Source: Lithospermum erythrorhizon
Lineage: Eukaryota > Streptophyta > Magnoliopsida > Boraginales > Boraginaceae
Assembly (NCBI GenBank): GCA_019722365.1
Contig: JADFUC010000290.1
Coordinates: forward strand, 18,480-82,479
Length of the DNA: 64,000 nt
Direction: 5' to 3'
Part shown: piece after piece, positions 13,142-26,329 of the stretch
Layout of the letters: each line of letters opens with the position of its first letter
Position numbering within the stretch: the stretch's first letter is position 1
The notes under the pieces: model-generated
The model's input: the letters and a program-made list of their open reading frames with translations, nothing else
Told to the model about the DNA's origin: nothing
Database searches by the model: none
Translations under genes and position numbers: made by a program

Positions 13142-14262
13142 TCAGCAAGGTATCAAGTCGATAAACCATTGGATGATTTTAACAGGTAACTTGACCAATT
13201 CTACAGCCATGTTTGCTATACCAGCGCAGCAAATACAACAAGGGCAAATACAACTCACCAGACTCCTGTAATTTCAAAGATGGACTATATTTCAGTTTTT
13301 CGTTAATGTATAACTCATTAGTAAACAACCAAAATCATTTTATTTTAACTTATAGAAATACACAATATACAATATTTGAACAATCGGTCTTTTGATGATT
13401 AGCCTAATGTTCAAATGGTGGATTTGTAACAAGAAATTAACAATAATGTTTTTTTTACATATTAAAAAATAGACATTTATCATTGGAAGAAGCTAGTTGA
13501 ACCCGAACTTCATTCATTAATGCGAGTAATAATGCATGTGGTCATCATTAGATTAATTCAACTGGAAGAGAAATTAACAATGATTGTATTAATGTTAGTA
13601 TATTTTAAGATTATCTAGAGCACTAAATTATCTTGATTAATAAGTGTGAAACTATCACACTAACGACTCTTCGAAATCTCTGTTTTAGAATAAATTATCT
13701 TGATTACTAGATTCTTGATAGAAATAACCCCACAAGCTAAATATAGTTTTATGAAAAAACTCAGTAAAGAATTGCAATGATTAGAAACTATATATATGAA
13801 TCATAACGTGTAAAACATAAACCACTTAATTATTATATATAATTCATGGAAAATAATAGATTCCTAAATAATAAAGATAACAACATAACATGCTCTGTTA
13901 CGGAAAACTCGCATGGTAGATAAATTGGATTAGAAGTGCCGAATTACTTCTGACAATCAAAATAAACATTAAGAATTACATGGCGAATGCATTGTGGCAA
14001 ACGGAAAGTAAAATAATTCAAATTATTAAGAAAAAACTACTCTATATGTGATTGTTGCATTGTACTCCGTATGTTCTAAAGATAAAAGCCATGCATTATT
14101 AACAATATAACTGATAATGAAACACCTAAAATGGAAGAAAAGAAAGAGCAAGACAAAGGGGGCTAACCCGACAACCCAAATTACAGCACCCACAAGAGAC
14201 AATGCCAATGCAATAATGGCAAAAGGCAAGCCGATTAAGAATCCCAACGGCCTGCAACCCAT
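13142..14262 (-). CDS. TAX: TAXIMIN-like secreted signalling peptide (two exons, 72 aa)
   Basis: Exon 1 is 14262-14168 (31 codons plus 2 bases) and exon 2 is 13265-13142. The 902-bp intron has GT at 14167 and AG at 13266. Joined, they give 72 residues. The N-terminus is [14 protein letters not shown], then a hydrophobic segment (about residues 8-31) ending IWVVG. The cysteine block CICPCCICC follows at about 36-44, and the chain ends in a helix with [19 protein letters not shown]. This matches the plant TAXIMIN family in order, cysteine spacing and the conserved IPC terminus. TAXIMINs are small secreted or plasma-membrane-associated peptides linked to organ separation and specialised metabolism. 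The N-terminus lacks the extra residue I recall between Gly and Cys in Arabidopsis copies. The frame read straight through exon 1 continues into the intron as a false 78-codon product. The start is the first ATG and no upstream in-frame alternative fits the family. Confidence 0.93.
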
Positions 14263-14921
14263 TCTTTTCTTCCTCTTTCCTCTTATCTCCTATCTCCAAA
14301 TTTTCTTTATTTGTGTTGTTTGGAATAATATTTTTATCCCTTGAATCTCATGAAATAGAATATCAGGGCGGGTTGTTAGTTACTACGGTTGACTTTTCTT
14401 TGTTTTTGTTTTGTTTGTTGTGTTTCTAGGATTAACGGTTATAATTCTTGTTATCATGAAAATGATTAGTGAATTGAAGTATTTATCGTAAATAAGATGC
14501 TTCCATAATTTAAGAACATTATTATTGTCATTATTGTTTTTTTATTTGATGTAGCAAATTTGTGGCTTGTATTTGATCTTTCAAACAATCATGCATATAC
14601 CATATTAAAAAGTGGGAACATGACAAAACCTAAATATTCAATGAAACATGCCATATATCAACTTTTAACAAAGTGAAGTTATTTTTAATGCATGATGAAT
14701 AATGGAGAACAGATTCGATGATAAATCATACACAATATATAAGCAAACAACATTATTTTTGCCATTTAATTAAAGATAGGACCCAATAAATCTGTAACAT
14801 ACAACTGCAGAATTAAGTTGAGGAACGATATCGGTAAAAGATAACCAGTCTTCTTCATGCTAATATATAGGTGAAATCACAAATAAAATTACATTTCCTT
14901 GTGAACAAAATTACAGACTTG
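14263..14921. other. Intergenic spacer between two minus-strand genes
   Basis: This 659-bp AT-rich stretch should hold the TAXIMIN promoter on the minus strand and the 3' UTR of the DnaJ-type gene. No clear TATA box or polyadenylation signal can be fixed by eye. Confidence 0.5.
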
Positions 14922-17900
14922 TCAAAATAACCACCACCGTCTTTCCCGATGCTTTTTCTGTAATATAGCAACAAGATTTACATCACTATAATTTCTCCCA
15001 CTAGATATTGTTTTGTTTTATATCATGTTACTTTGCAATGATAAATGCTCATAGATGGAAGATAATCATGGATTAAGGTGAGGGCACAAAACATAACATG
15101 CAAGACAAGCGAATATCAAGAGCAATGTTTTATTTCTGTATAGCTACTTCCAATATCACTGTATTACATTAGGCTTCAGTCTCAACATTAGGCTGACTAA
15201 CATTGATGATAATAACTAATATTAATAGTATTACATCAAAGTTAAGTAACCAAACAATGTGAGGAAGCAAGGCAAACCTTGTGGTCTTGATTACTTGGAG
15301 ACTGTATGACTATTGGCTGAGGTAGGACAGAGTGGCCAATACTCTGAATATATGGCTGAACCTTTTCTTCAAGGAGTTCATTCACCTATATACATTAATG
15401 ATAATGGTATTAGTATTTGGTCATATGAGATACATTTATGAGACTCGCATTGCACACAAAACTTCAACATAAGAAACCTTTTGTTCACGCCACTTCATTT
15501 CCCACTGTGAATCTAACATTTTATCAGCAATTTCTCTTTGCGCATTGAGAAGAACAGTCATCTCATACAGTTTTTTTGGATCTTTAAGATCTTCGTCTGA
15601 CCAAGATGACGCATTCAGTGGTAGGCTTAATTCCTACATAAGAATTAGTAAGCAAACAAGAAGAATAATCACTGTATGTCATTATACTAAAGCATAGGTC
15701 AGCAAAAAGAATTTCATACCCTCAATAACCATTCACATTATGTTAAATGAAAATTAATGTTGCACTAACATCTTCAAGTTCAGGTCAAAGTACAGTATTG
15801 TGGCTCTTTTGCAGGACAACGAAGAAATTGAAGAATAGAGTGAGGGGAGGCTCAGATATTCAATTTGGGAGAAAGGTGGACAACAATTCTAAGACCTTAA
15901 ATATATTGAGAAGCATGAAATAGAAAAAATATCCAACTGGTCAGGGGTAAATCATAATAGACACAATTCTGACAGGTACCTCCTAGAGGAACAGCATACT
16001 TAGACAACAATCCTGCCAGGTAACCTACATATCATTGGCCATTTTGCTCTCTCATACAACTGTTTTCATAATCATTAAACCTAGTTATGCTTCAACTTTC
16101 AACAATTACTAGTTGCACTATACAACCAATCATGAACTCAAGGGAAGTATACATACCCCCCAGTTTTGAGGTCGTGGTGGAGGATCAAGCTTCATTACTT
16201 CTGCCTCCAGAGATTTTCTCGCCTTGTAGTAAGGTATATTCTTTACAACTACAGGGTCTTCTTGGGCACGATCAGGATCTATGGAGATTAAGGCCTGATA
16301 TTGAGTTACATAATTAGTAGCTTTGTCTTGAATGATTACCCATCTAACTGCATTTATAGAGACTAGCCGGAAAAGTTATCGAAATGCATATGGACAACCT
16401 ATCCTTCAGTAGTAGTAGTAATTCAATTATTTTTCAGCAGTAGTAGTAATTCCATAAGCGAAACAAGTATGACACTCGCACAAAAATTACCATTAATATC
16501 TTATATAAATATATTTCACCAAAATAATGTTGGCTGGTGAAAATTTCCATACTGCTTAGATATTCCTAATCAAAAGATTGTATATGCTCAATATTAAGTC
16601 CATTTGATCTCTCCTTGTGATAGAAAATATAATTGATGGAACTTTACTCTGAACCATATTGAATATTCACGGCATGACCTTTCCATAGAGAGTGATACTG
16701 ACAAATTCTAAGAAAAGCCATGTGTTCATGAGAGAAAATATTTGTCATCCAGTTCCAATCTTGCGATACACGGATACCAATCTTTTTTCTAGGTTGGGGC
16801 CATCGCCATAGAAGATTCTCAGAAAATGATATCGACTCAATAAATAATGTGGAGACTTGTGCATCTGAATAGAAAACATAATATACTGCAATGAAACCAG
16901 CTTACTTCTTGCAAGAACTCCCACCCAGGCTTCCGTTGGGCTACCAAGTCTCGAAGTTGATCATATCTCATGGATTCCTGTAGACAAAGGAGAGAAATAA
17001 GCCACGGAAGCACGCACGTTGAATTGATAAGGGAAATTATTTAAGTCATTGCACATCCAATACAATACAATATGAGAACATGACCCAAAACTATATAAAG
17101 CTTGTGTTTTGCACTCCCTTCTCTTGACTATATGTCAACACTATAAAAAATTAAAATACCCATCTACAGGAAAAAGCTCCCTTTGCAGAAATGTCTTTTG
17201 TCTAAGGTAGTCTTCACCAGAAAACAGAGAGTTTTTCCTTTCTCTTTCTTTATTAAGCCAAGCAAGGTCACCTTACAGAGTCAAACCAAATTTTCTTGAT
17301 CCAGTAAAGGTAGATGTGAGGAATAAAGAACTTTTACATAATCACAGAAGTAACGAATAAAATAAACCTTGTATTGCCACCATATTTTCTGCTTCACATC
17401 ATCATCGTATTCGAAGCCTCCCACAATCTGGGGTAAAGTAATCAGCCAAAATGCAGCAATACTGGGATCCTTCATGCTATGAACAATATGCTGCAAATGG
17501 CCAAAGTAAATAAATTAGAAGATAGATCAGGAAGCAATAATGGAACTGGCTAATCTATATCTTAAGACTGCCACATAAATAGAAAGAGGGATGGATGGTC
17601 ATGGAAGAAAAATTCAGAAGATAATAACAGTCAGGAACTATAGAAATAGTAGATTTCTACAAACTCACTCCTGAGAAAGCCTGTAGTCATCACCTAATCT
17701 TTCTCAATGAGAACGTGACTAGCTTCTTTGGGATGCCCAAAAAGCTTAATTCTCATTGTAGGTGAAAAAGGTACATAGTAACTGAAGCTTACTAATCTGG
17801 AGACCATGGAACAGCCAAATCATCTTAATTGGAGACTGAAAACTGCCTTCAGGATTTGACAAGTTTTATTGCCAATACATGTAATTAACAAAATGAAACA

Positions 17901-19755
17901 GTTCCCAACGGTTACTATTGAACAAGTTAAATTATATATCGTTATTAAGTGTCAGGAAGATAAGAAGAACGCTGTCAGCATCGATGGTGCAACATCCATC
18001 TAGTAAATATAATTTTTAACACATCGCAAGATGATTGCTTCAAATGTGACCAATGATTCAAACTCAAATGAGACAGTATCATGTGAATATGTTTTTTCTT
18101 TTCAAAATCAAGGAACGGTAATCATAAAACATCACTTCATAGAGGTTGACATACCTCATACGGGTAGTCCATCTTTCTCATGATGTTATAGGGTTTCCAT
18201 GGGGGCTCCATTATCTGTAGAAATGAGATACAACAGAGAATAAAAACATCCATTCTTGAAGAAATACAACTTATACAAAGAGAAGCTAGTATGTTTCATG
18301 CAATGAAGAATGTAAATATAAAAAACAACTCAGCTTTTTGATAGGGTAAAGGAACTGAAAAATAAGAATGAGATGAACTCACATCATCGGCAGATATCCT
18401 TAGTGGCAACTTGTCTTTACACTCGGGGCATTTCATCACACCCTGCAAAACACAACTGACTTAAGGATGTACCGTGCTGTTCCTTCTATAGAACATGGAA
18501 ATGTAACATATTTACGTTAATATTGAGGGAGTACTGCCAAGAGAAACTTCAACCACTATTTCTTTATTGATGTGAATAACTAACTATTGAAGAACCTTGT
18601 CCCATTATCAATACGCCAAAAACATACGAAAGCATGGCAAGATTCTAAGCCATCAATTGGTTTTAGTATGGTTTAACATGATATGAGAGTCAGCCCTCAG
18701 ATTTCGCCTTCACGCGATCACCAAAAACCGGCCTTCCACGCGAAGTGGGGACAAGGCTTAATTCGCCCTCATCAATATGCTTAAAGCATACGATGCGGAG
18801 CGAGCCACAATGTGTGGAAGAAAATTCAATGAATGACTAAAAAGCTTCAAGCCTATATAAGCCCAATAGCATGACATAACCTTACCGTTCCATCACAAGT
18901 TGGACATTCTTTTGATGGCAATGGTACATGAAGGTCCACTGCAGAAGGAAGGTGTACTAACTCAGCTCTGTTTTCAGCAATAGCATCTGCAATTGATTCT
19001 GCTGTTGGCTTCTCACCCCTGAGAATGAGAAAGTATTTTCCATTACTTCATTCCTCCTTTTCTATTTATTTTTATTGAATAGAGGATTGGGGTTCTGAAT
19101 TGGAATAGTCAATTAGGTAGTTCAAATCATAACAAGCTCTCAGCATTCGAAGAAAACATTTTGACTTTTGTCCGTTGATATTGAATAAATTATTAAATGA
19201 GAAGCGTGACAGAATAACCAACCTTCTCAAGTTATAAGACTTGACCTGGTACTGCACCGTGCCTGAACCCCTGCACAAAGTACATTGCAACGCATTCCAC
19301 CCATTGCAGGTCCCACAATTTCTACAAATGGAAGGCGTATTATATTATATTAGCAGTAAAGCCCTGAATATTGCAAGAGATAACTAGTCCTAACACCTCT
19401 GACAAATCACTTTCTTTCCTAGCTCCAAAGCTATATCATAAGTCCCAAGAGTACCAACGACCTGCGTTATTAAAATACATTTAATAACTGTAATAAGGAT
19501 ATTAATTAAATAGAGTGAAATGAACAACGAGCTTACAAAAATGGCCGAGTAAGAGAGCTTGGAGATGAACTCAGGGATGCCGAAGCCGCGAGGGGCAGAG
19601 CCGGCAATGTCAAAACCAAGAGTGAAGGGAGACAGTACGAGCTTTATTGGGAACTCGATTATTTCAGTCAACTGTTGCCCATACCGACTCGATATGTTCT
19701 TATACTGCTGCTCTGTGAATTGTTTGATGCTCCTTATCAGCTTCTCCCTTGACAT
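14922..19755 (-). CDS. DnaJ-type cysteine-rich zinc-finger protein (12 exons, 422 aa)
   Basis: Exons: 19755-19537, 19461-19397, 19321-19223, 19018-18886, 18442-18383, 18214-18155, 17490-17368, 16977-16906, 16294-16157, 15633-15478, 15385-15278, 14957-14922. All introns are GT/AG and the phases agree, giving 422 residues. Four CxxC motifs form a split DnaJ-like zinc-binding region: CGTC (about 97), CTLC (108), CPTC (166) and CPEC (177), three of them followed by G-x-G/W-like residues. There is no J domain. The C-terminal two thirds is a conserved plant-specific part (DPSIAAFWLITLPQIVGGF, then PPPRPQNWG) rich in charged helices, ending RERRWWLF. The family is known as plant 'chaperone protein dnaJ-related' proteins. 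My best recollection is Arabidopsis At2g38000, unverified. The role is unproven, with a protein-folding or organelle factor likely. The start is the ATG at 19755. A longer frame begins at a TTG and is not used. Confidence 0.93.
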
Positions 19756-20015
19756 TTCCCTCAAGCCCCAGAGGTTTCAGGATAACCCACTCTCAAAATC
19801 TTTTCTTTAATTAGATAATTTGAAAACAAAAAGGAGTCATTTAAATTAAATAAAGCTCTGCCAAGCTGGTATTTAAACTAATTATTTCATTCCCTATTCG
19901 TAAGTCGAAGTAGCTTATGTAATTTCATGCCTACGAAATAGCTTATTTCACCGCTAAAAACACTATTTTAATGCTACAGATATTTTAGGGGGTGGTGAGC
20001 ACAACTATACAAGCC
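19756..20015. other. Upstream region of the DnaJ-type gene
   Basis: AT-rich 5' flank on the minus strand, expected to contain the promoter and 5' UTR. No motif stands out with confidence. Confidence 0.4.
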
Positions 20016-20019
20016 TCGA

Positions 20020-20515
20020 TCCGCTTCAATCAGATCATTCGATCTATTGTGAAACAAGAGAAACATGAAACAAAGTAAATTGTAGATTCCTCAACCAAGC
20101 AAAAACGTTGCCCTTAAGACTATTTCGCCCTAATATATGTGCTTCAAGGTGGATCGAACGTTTCAAGGATACTAAGAATCACCCTCTTGTCAATGCACAA
20201 ATTAATCAAAAGAACCTTTTTGCACCAAGGATAATGATAGGTCTTGAGAGAAATTATTTTTGGGAATGTTAAGGATGAAAAAGCAAGTCATTCCTCTAAA
20301 AAACCGCCTAAAGATATAGCGAATTCGGGCCAAACTGCCAAAAAACCGCCACGGAAACCGCTCGGGTCGACGTAGCCGCCTTAAAACACCCGACCAAGTC
20401 CCGACCTTCAAAAAGAGAAGCCGGGCGTTTTATAGTTTAAATTGGCTGGTCGGGAGGAAGCCAACCCCTGACCAACTCCCGATGTTCATTGTCTTAAATC
20501 TCCAACAATCCCCCG
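20020..20515 (-). repeat. 3' LTR-like region of the minus-strand copia, with GTCGGGA motifs
   Basis: On the minus strand a purine tract (GGCGGGGGATTG) ends near 20512 and is followed by TTGGAGATTTAAGA, the usual layout of a polypurine tract joined to a 3' LTR. Inside are GTCGGGA-type motifs on both strands and a CTATAAAAC TATA motif near 20430. It lies on the 3' side of the copia pol at 20620-22960. The far edge and a target-site duplication could not be fixed. Confidence 0.55.
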
Positions 20516-20619
20516 CCATTTCCTAGCAAAACGTATATACCTCAATCTTGTGCATAAATAAAGGTGTCTCAGAATCGAACCTTTATTTTGTTTTAACACT
20601 TTAAATAGTCGCATAATGG

Positions 20620-22960
20620 TCGATGTGAGTATCGAACCATCTATCCTCCTGACTACCTAATTTCATGACACACAAGATTCTTTATCCTTTGATACAATAG
20701 AAACGACACCACTAGTATCACGCTACGTGTCCCCGTATCCATTCACGAGCTGGAAAGTCGTGCCTAGTCGAATTTCAAAGCCGGGCCCTCGCTTTTAAAC
20801 TCATATAGGTGAACCTTATCAATACCCATAACATGTATCAAAGTGAAACAAATGAACTCCTGTGAAACTTTGTTATAAACAAGTTCACAATTCAAATACA
20901 CCTATTTAACCATATGCAAACATCATTCAACCATCACTAAGGTTCATTAAGAGTATGAAATACTCATCCTAATTTTCTGTTTATGGAACCAAGCATTAGA
21001 CTCATGGTGATGAAATACTCATCCTTAATTTTCATTATGGATCTCATTGAACTTAAGACTCGATGGTTCTATCAAGCGTTAAGTCAAGGTTCTTTGTGAT
21101 TCTTTAATCCAGTTTTAAACTCATCCTCTTTATTTAATCACCAAAATCTATAGAATTCTATATGTACATTTATCATTTTAAACCATCTTATAAACCCCGA
21201 TCAAAAACATCACGATCACAATGAAACGATATCAATGACATTAGTTTGGTTACAAGGGTATCCAATAATAAATTTCAAGTCTTTACAAATGAGAATCGCG
21301 CACAACGGATCATATGCGAGTCCACAATGCAAGACCGTTTCTTAAATTTCTAAGAAACAATACCCTCGCCATAAGAGATCATTCATCCACTCATAGAAAC
21401 AACATCACAATTAGCCATCCACCTTGCACATGCAAGATCTTTCAAGCACCGAAAAGTTAATAGATAATGAATTCAAAATTACCGGCCTTCTTTTAGGTAA
21501 ATTGAACATCCTTCTAATTGTATGTCAATGTATGTGAGTCGGATCATGAGTATATTGACTCAAAATGCCCAACCATGAAACTTATAATTGATTTCATACG
21601 AGTATTAGAATATTCTAATTGACTTCCAGGCCATCCAATATACTTTATCAAACTAACAATATGACCAAAGGATGTATAACCTCTTACAATCATAATAGTT
21701 AAACTTTTTCAAAATCTTTCTATGAAATGCGCTCTGCATATCAGTCGTACTCATTACTAGACCTCGTGATCTTGATACCGATCACATCCTCCACACCCAT
21801 GTCTTCCATGGAAAACTTTGTTTACAAGAAGTTCTTAGATTACTCCACTTGTTGGAGATCAATGTCAAATATCACCATGTCATCGACATATAGACAAATG
21901 AGAACTCATTTGTTTCATTAAATTTACAGTATACACACTTGTCAATACTATCTCATCAAATTTTTGATGTCACTATTTGGGAGCTTGTTTAAGTCCATAA
22001 AGAGACTTGATTAGCTTACAAACCTTGTGCTCTTTCCCAGGAACAATGAACCCTTCGTGTTGTTCCATATACACCTCCTCATCCAACTAGCCATTTAAAA
22101 AGGCTGTTTTCACATCCATTTGATGAATGACCAAATTATGCATGGAGGCCAGGGCAATCAAGACCCTGATGGTTGTCGTTCTTGCAACCAGGGCATAAAT
22201 ATCGAAGTAATCAATACCCTCCTTTTGAGAGTATTCTTTGGCTAGCAATCGAGCATTGAACTTGTCGATTGTGCCATCGACCTTCATTTTTTTTCTTGAA
22301 AATCCATTTACAACCTACAAAAGTTTGCACCTGTGGGAGTGTTTCTTGCCAATTTCCAAACTCTATTACCCATGATTGAGTCCATCTCATCATCAATGGC
22401 TTCCTTCCAAAAAAGAGCATCCGGAGAAGGCATAGCCTCCTCAAAAGTGATGTGATCGTAATCTGTTGTAAATAAAGATGGGAACATAGTTGTTAAACAA
22501 TTCTGTCTCCCTACCATCTTCCACGAGAAACACAAAGAAATTTGTACCGAAATCTTTAGATACTCGTGCCCTCTTACTTCCTAATTTGAGAAGTCTCACC
22601 ACTAGGAGAATCATGTTCATCGTGAACATTTTCCCTAATTCTAGAGTCAACAATTAAATCATGTGTCATAGGAATCATCGTAAAACGATTCTTATCAAAC
22701 ACCACACCACGTGACCCCGTAATTGTATTCACCGAATAATGATCATTTGGTTCGATAACTTTGAACCTATAGGCCATGCTATTAGAAACATATCCTATAA
22801 AGATACATTCAATACCTTTCTCTCCTAGTTTGTTCCTTTTGAAAACAGGAACCTTAACAATAGTTGTACACCCCCAAACCTTAAGATGACTTAAGTTTGG
22901 TTTCCTTTTGTTCCAAAGCTCATAAGGTGTAGTCGATTGATATAAAATTAACACATTATT
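20620..22960 (-). pseudogene. Degenerate Ty1/copia polyprotein, minus strand
   Basis: Reading leftwards from 22954, an integrase C-terminal segment (TTPYELWNKRKP..LKVWGC, then CIFIGYVSNSMAYRF) runs to about 22700. It is followed by an RT segment (WIFKKK near 22300, then QMDVKTAFLNG at 22087-22120) and a KSLYGL-like block near 21990-22050. A YVDDMVIF-like RT active-site motif lies near 21880, and a post-RT linker (KILKKFNYYDCK-like) is near 21680-21720. RNase H is very decayed below 21600. Stops and frameshifts are frequent. The nearby purine tract and LTR at 20020-20515 fit its 3' end. The 5' LTR is not recognised. Confidence 0.85.
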
Positions 22961-23849
22961 TTTACTTGAATAATCAAAAGTATTATGTTAAGAATAATTC
23001 TTTGTTTAAAATATTATCTATTTGCATATTTTTCTTCAAATTTGTACAATTTTACTTGAAATTTGTCTAAAACATGTAGAATTTGATCTTGTTGAAATTT
23101 GTATAATTGCATATTTTTCTTTAAAAATTATACTTATATAAAAATAATTGAGTTTATAATTAAAAATTTAATCATCAAAGTTGAATAATTTTCAAATTTT
23201 TTGTTTGAAACGTGTAGAATTTGATCTTATTGAAATTTATAGCAAAATAATCTGCTATATAGTAATTAAAAATAATATCAGCGAAATCTAGAAAGTTAAA
23301 TGCTCATCAAGACAACGCTTAATATGCAGAAGAACAGAACCTACCGTGATTGTCAAGTTTACTACGACGGCTAACGGAAACCTCCCCGTATTGTTTTACG
23401 TTAATACGAATATTATATAATATACCGAAAAATATTTAAAGTACACATGTTTAACGAATTTACTAAAAATATTATAATTTGTTATTCAAATCAATGTTAT
23501 GTATATAAATTAGAAATTTACAAAGTTTTATAATTTGATCATTAAAATTAATCTAGACAATCTTTCTTTGACGGATAAATGTATTGAAATTATGTATGAA
23601 ACGAATGAATAATTATGACAAGTTGATGCTTTAATTAACTCCTAAATATTTATAAATTTTTGTTATATTATTATGTGAAATATGTATATCAAAATATAAT
23701 ATTTTCAACTTACGTTATTGTTAATATAGTAATTTTGATTCAAACCAAAGTTGTATATCAATTATTAAGATCATAATTTTTTTTAATTTTAACTATCAAA
23801 AATTTTAGCCATGGGCGTAATAAAGTATGTAAGATCATAAGTTATCACC

Positions 23850-24200
23850 TTCGCTGTGGAGCTCTTTAAATACCTTTTGACTATTGAAAAGAAAAATTGA
23901 ACGATCTTTTAGAGAACGACATCATATTTAATATTTATAAATTTTAAATTTTGTGGTTGAGTTTTAAATAATTTTAACTATTGAAAAGTTAAAATCCAGC
24001 GAATATTTTTGTAGATTTAAGCGTAATATGCGCTTCTTCATAATTTTAGTTTTGTCATTTGAGTTTTAAATAATTTTGACTATCAACAAAGAAAAATTGA
24101 ATCTAGCTTAGAGATGAATGTGAAATTTAGTATTTATAAAATTTAAATTTTTGTGGTTGACTTTTAAATAATTTTAGCTATTGAAAGAGAAAAGATATTC
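23850..24200. repeat. Diverged tandem repeat, period about 100 bp
   Basis: A phrase of the form GTTTTAAATAATTTTGACTATTGAAAAG recurs at about 23866 (5' part lost), 23960, 24060 and 24160, with related A/T-rich text between. This gives roughly four degenerate units of about 100 bp. Confidence 0.55.
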
Positions 24201-24289
24201 AAATATCTTAGAATATCATAATTGTCTTAGTAATAATGCATTAGGAAGTAAACATATTCAAATATCTTAGAATATCATAATTGTCTTAG
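24195..24289. repeat. Exact 36-bp direct repeat
   Basis: Positions 24195-24230 and 24254-24289 are identical by eye (ATATTCAAATATCTTAG...). They lie directly after the 100-bp tandem repeats and suggest recent replication slippage or the ends of a small element. Confidence 0.8.
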
Positions 24290-26329
24290 GAATTGTCTTG
24301 GTATTCCTATACAAAATAAAAGAATTATCTGAAAAAAATCATATTTCCATTTAATGATCAACATACTTAACAATTAAAATTATAACAACAAACAATTGTA
24401 CATCAACAAATATTGAGTCCAAATTTATAAAGGTCAAATCCAATAAAAATTCTAAAACTCATACAATTTTAAGTGGATGGAGGTCAGTTCTGGCCATATT
24501 AAAAAGTACAATACTATCAAACTATAATTTAAAATATAAGGTAAACGTATTGCGTAATTTTCTACAATATTATTAGCTTATTATCATTCATTATTTTCAA
24601 ATCATATTTGATTCATTTTTAAAACCTACACTACTAAGAAAAAATCATTTCCTAAAGGCTGAATACCCATCATGTATTTAAACATACCAAATGACTTTTT
24701 ATCGACCGAGATAACGACGCTTGAATTTTTATGTTAATAACATATAAATTTTGCTTTATTAGGATATATTTGTTACTATTATATATGAAGTAATAATCAC
24801 GAATTGTAACTTAACTTGATGTATATACTAATCTTTATTTTATTTTCAAAACTTCATGATATTTTGGGAAATTATTATTATTAGATTTATTTTACTATAA
24901 TAATTTAATTATATTTTATACATATTTCATCTTGGATACTTTTATAAAACTATTAATAGGTCCTACCTTCTAAACTAGGTTTGTTCATTTTTACTAAAAT
25001 TAAATAATTCAGATAATATCAATTATTACACATAAAGTTTCATATTATATTATGCTAATACTTTTATAAAACTATTATATCTTTGAACGAGTTCATAATT
25101 AATTCTCGATGAAATAGAACAATGATATATGATTTCATATTATTTACCTTTAACTGTTCATAAGAATTCTTAATTTAGGCAATAAAATTGTTAGAGAAAA
25201 TACTAAAAGATTAACATTGGCATGATTAATAATCTTTTAGTTGAGACAAACTATTAATTTGAAATCATTATGAGTGAATAATTATAGATAACAAAAAAAA
25301 TAGAATTGTATACTAAGAAAAAAGATGTGTCGATCAATAAAGAATAAAATAGTAAACAACAAAGAATCAAAATGTAGTAAATTGACCTCGATAATGCATT
25401 TATGATTAAAAAATAAAAATAAAAAAAGATGGAGAAATTTTGACGATTTAAGAATGAAAAATTGAATTTTTAGATAATAAAGTTTAAAATACGATGTATC
25501 ATTTTCAGCTTTTTACGATTCCATAGTTTTAGGAATTTGCATAAGATCCTCTACCTCCTTTTTGCGAATAATCCTTTTCGTTGCCTCATGTTTTATAATA
25601 TCAGACATTATACGTCGGAATGCTCAAAGATATGATTCATAATCTCTATAATGCTGGGATATAATCTTATAAAAAGCAGAAAGACGAAAGCGATAAAATA
25701 AATCTAAATAATCCAATTCCATATTATCGTCCTTAATTTATGTTAAAAAACCCAAAAACAATTTTTTTTTAAAAATGAAAAAAAATGAATGATGATAAAT
25801 GTCAAATTCTTCAACGTACCTACCTTTTCTTCATCTTAAAGTTTTCCATCTCCCGACTGTATGTAATATATAGGAGTACTTTCCAACTTAAGCAAGAATA
25901 TTTCAAAACCCCCTCCCCTGTCGAAACCTCCATCTTATTACATACCCTTTAATATTTTATTTTTGTATTCTTGTTCTCATCTATTATTATATTATCTCAA
26001 TACTATAAATCATAAAGCTTCAAGAAGGTACTGATATCGATTAGGTGGTTCAGAAGTTGCTCGTGATAGTTGTTGATAATGTCCTTGGCTTGAGAGATGA
26101 ATATTTATATCATGGACATAACCTTTCATTTATATATTATATATGTAAGTTGTGTAATTTGTGCTAAATGAGTTATATTTGGGATATGTGATATCAGACT
26201 CGCGACGCTTGGTATCAAGTTGTTTATTAAATCACATATGGGCTCTACCGCGATATCCGATGACGTGATGATCAAGGATGTGATTTGTCGCCGACTTATT
26301 CCTGCTAGTTAGTACTCTCCCATGTGTTG

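Larger units (their letters stand above)
22961..25990. other. Very AT-rich intergenic DNA
   Basis: No gene or transposon coding was found. The stretch contains local direct repeats (listed separately) and a pair of about 26-bp near-identical words (TGTAGAATTTGATCTT...GAAATTT) near 23075 and 23213. It is probably decayed non-coding transposon DNA. Confidence 0.5.

Noticed and set aside
14026..14262. 78-codon minus-strand ORF as a complete protein
   Set aside because: Only its first 31 codons fit TAXIMIN. The rest is intron. The spliced two-exon model restores the conserved cysteine-rich C-terminus.
18660..18800. Insertion inside intron 4 of the DnaJ-type gene (GC-richer CACGCGA words)
   Set aside because: A compositional change only. 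No ends, target duplication or coding were visible.
19390..19764. Longer DnaJ-type frame starting at 19764 and running through to 19390
   Set aside because: It begins at a TTG, not an ATG, and reads through a clear GT..AG intron (19536-19462). The ATG at 19755 and the spliced form are preferred.
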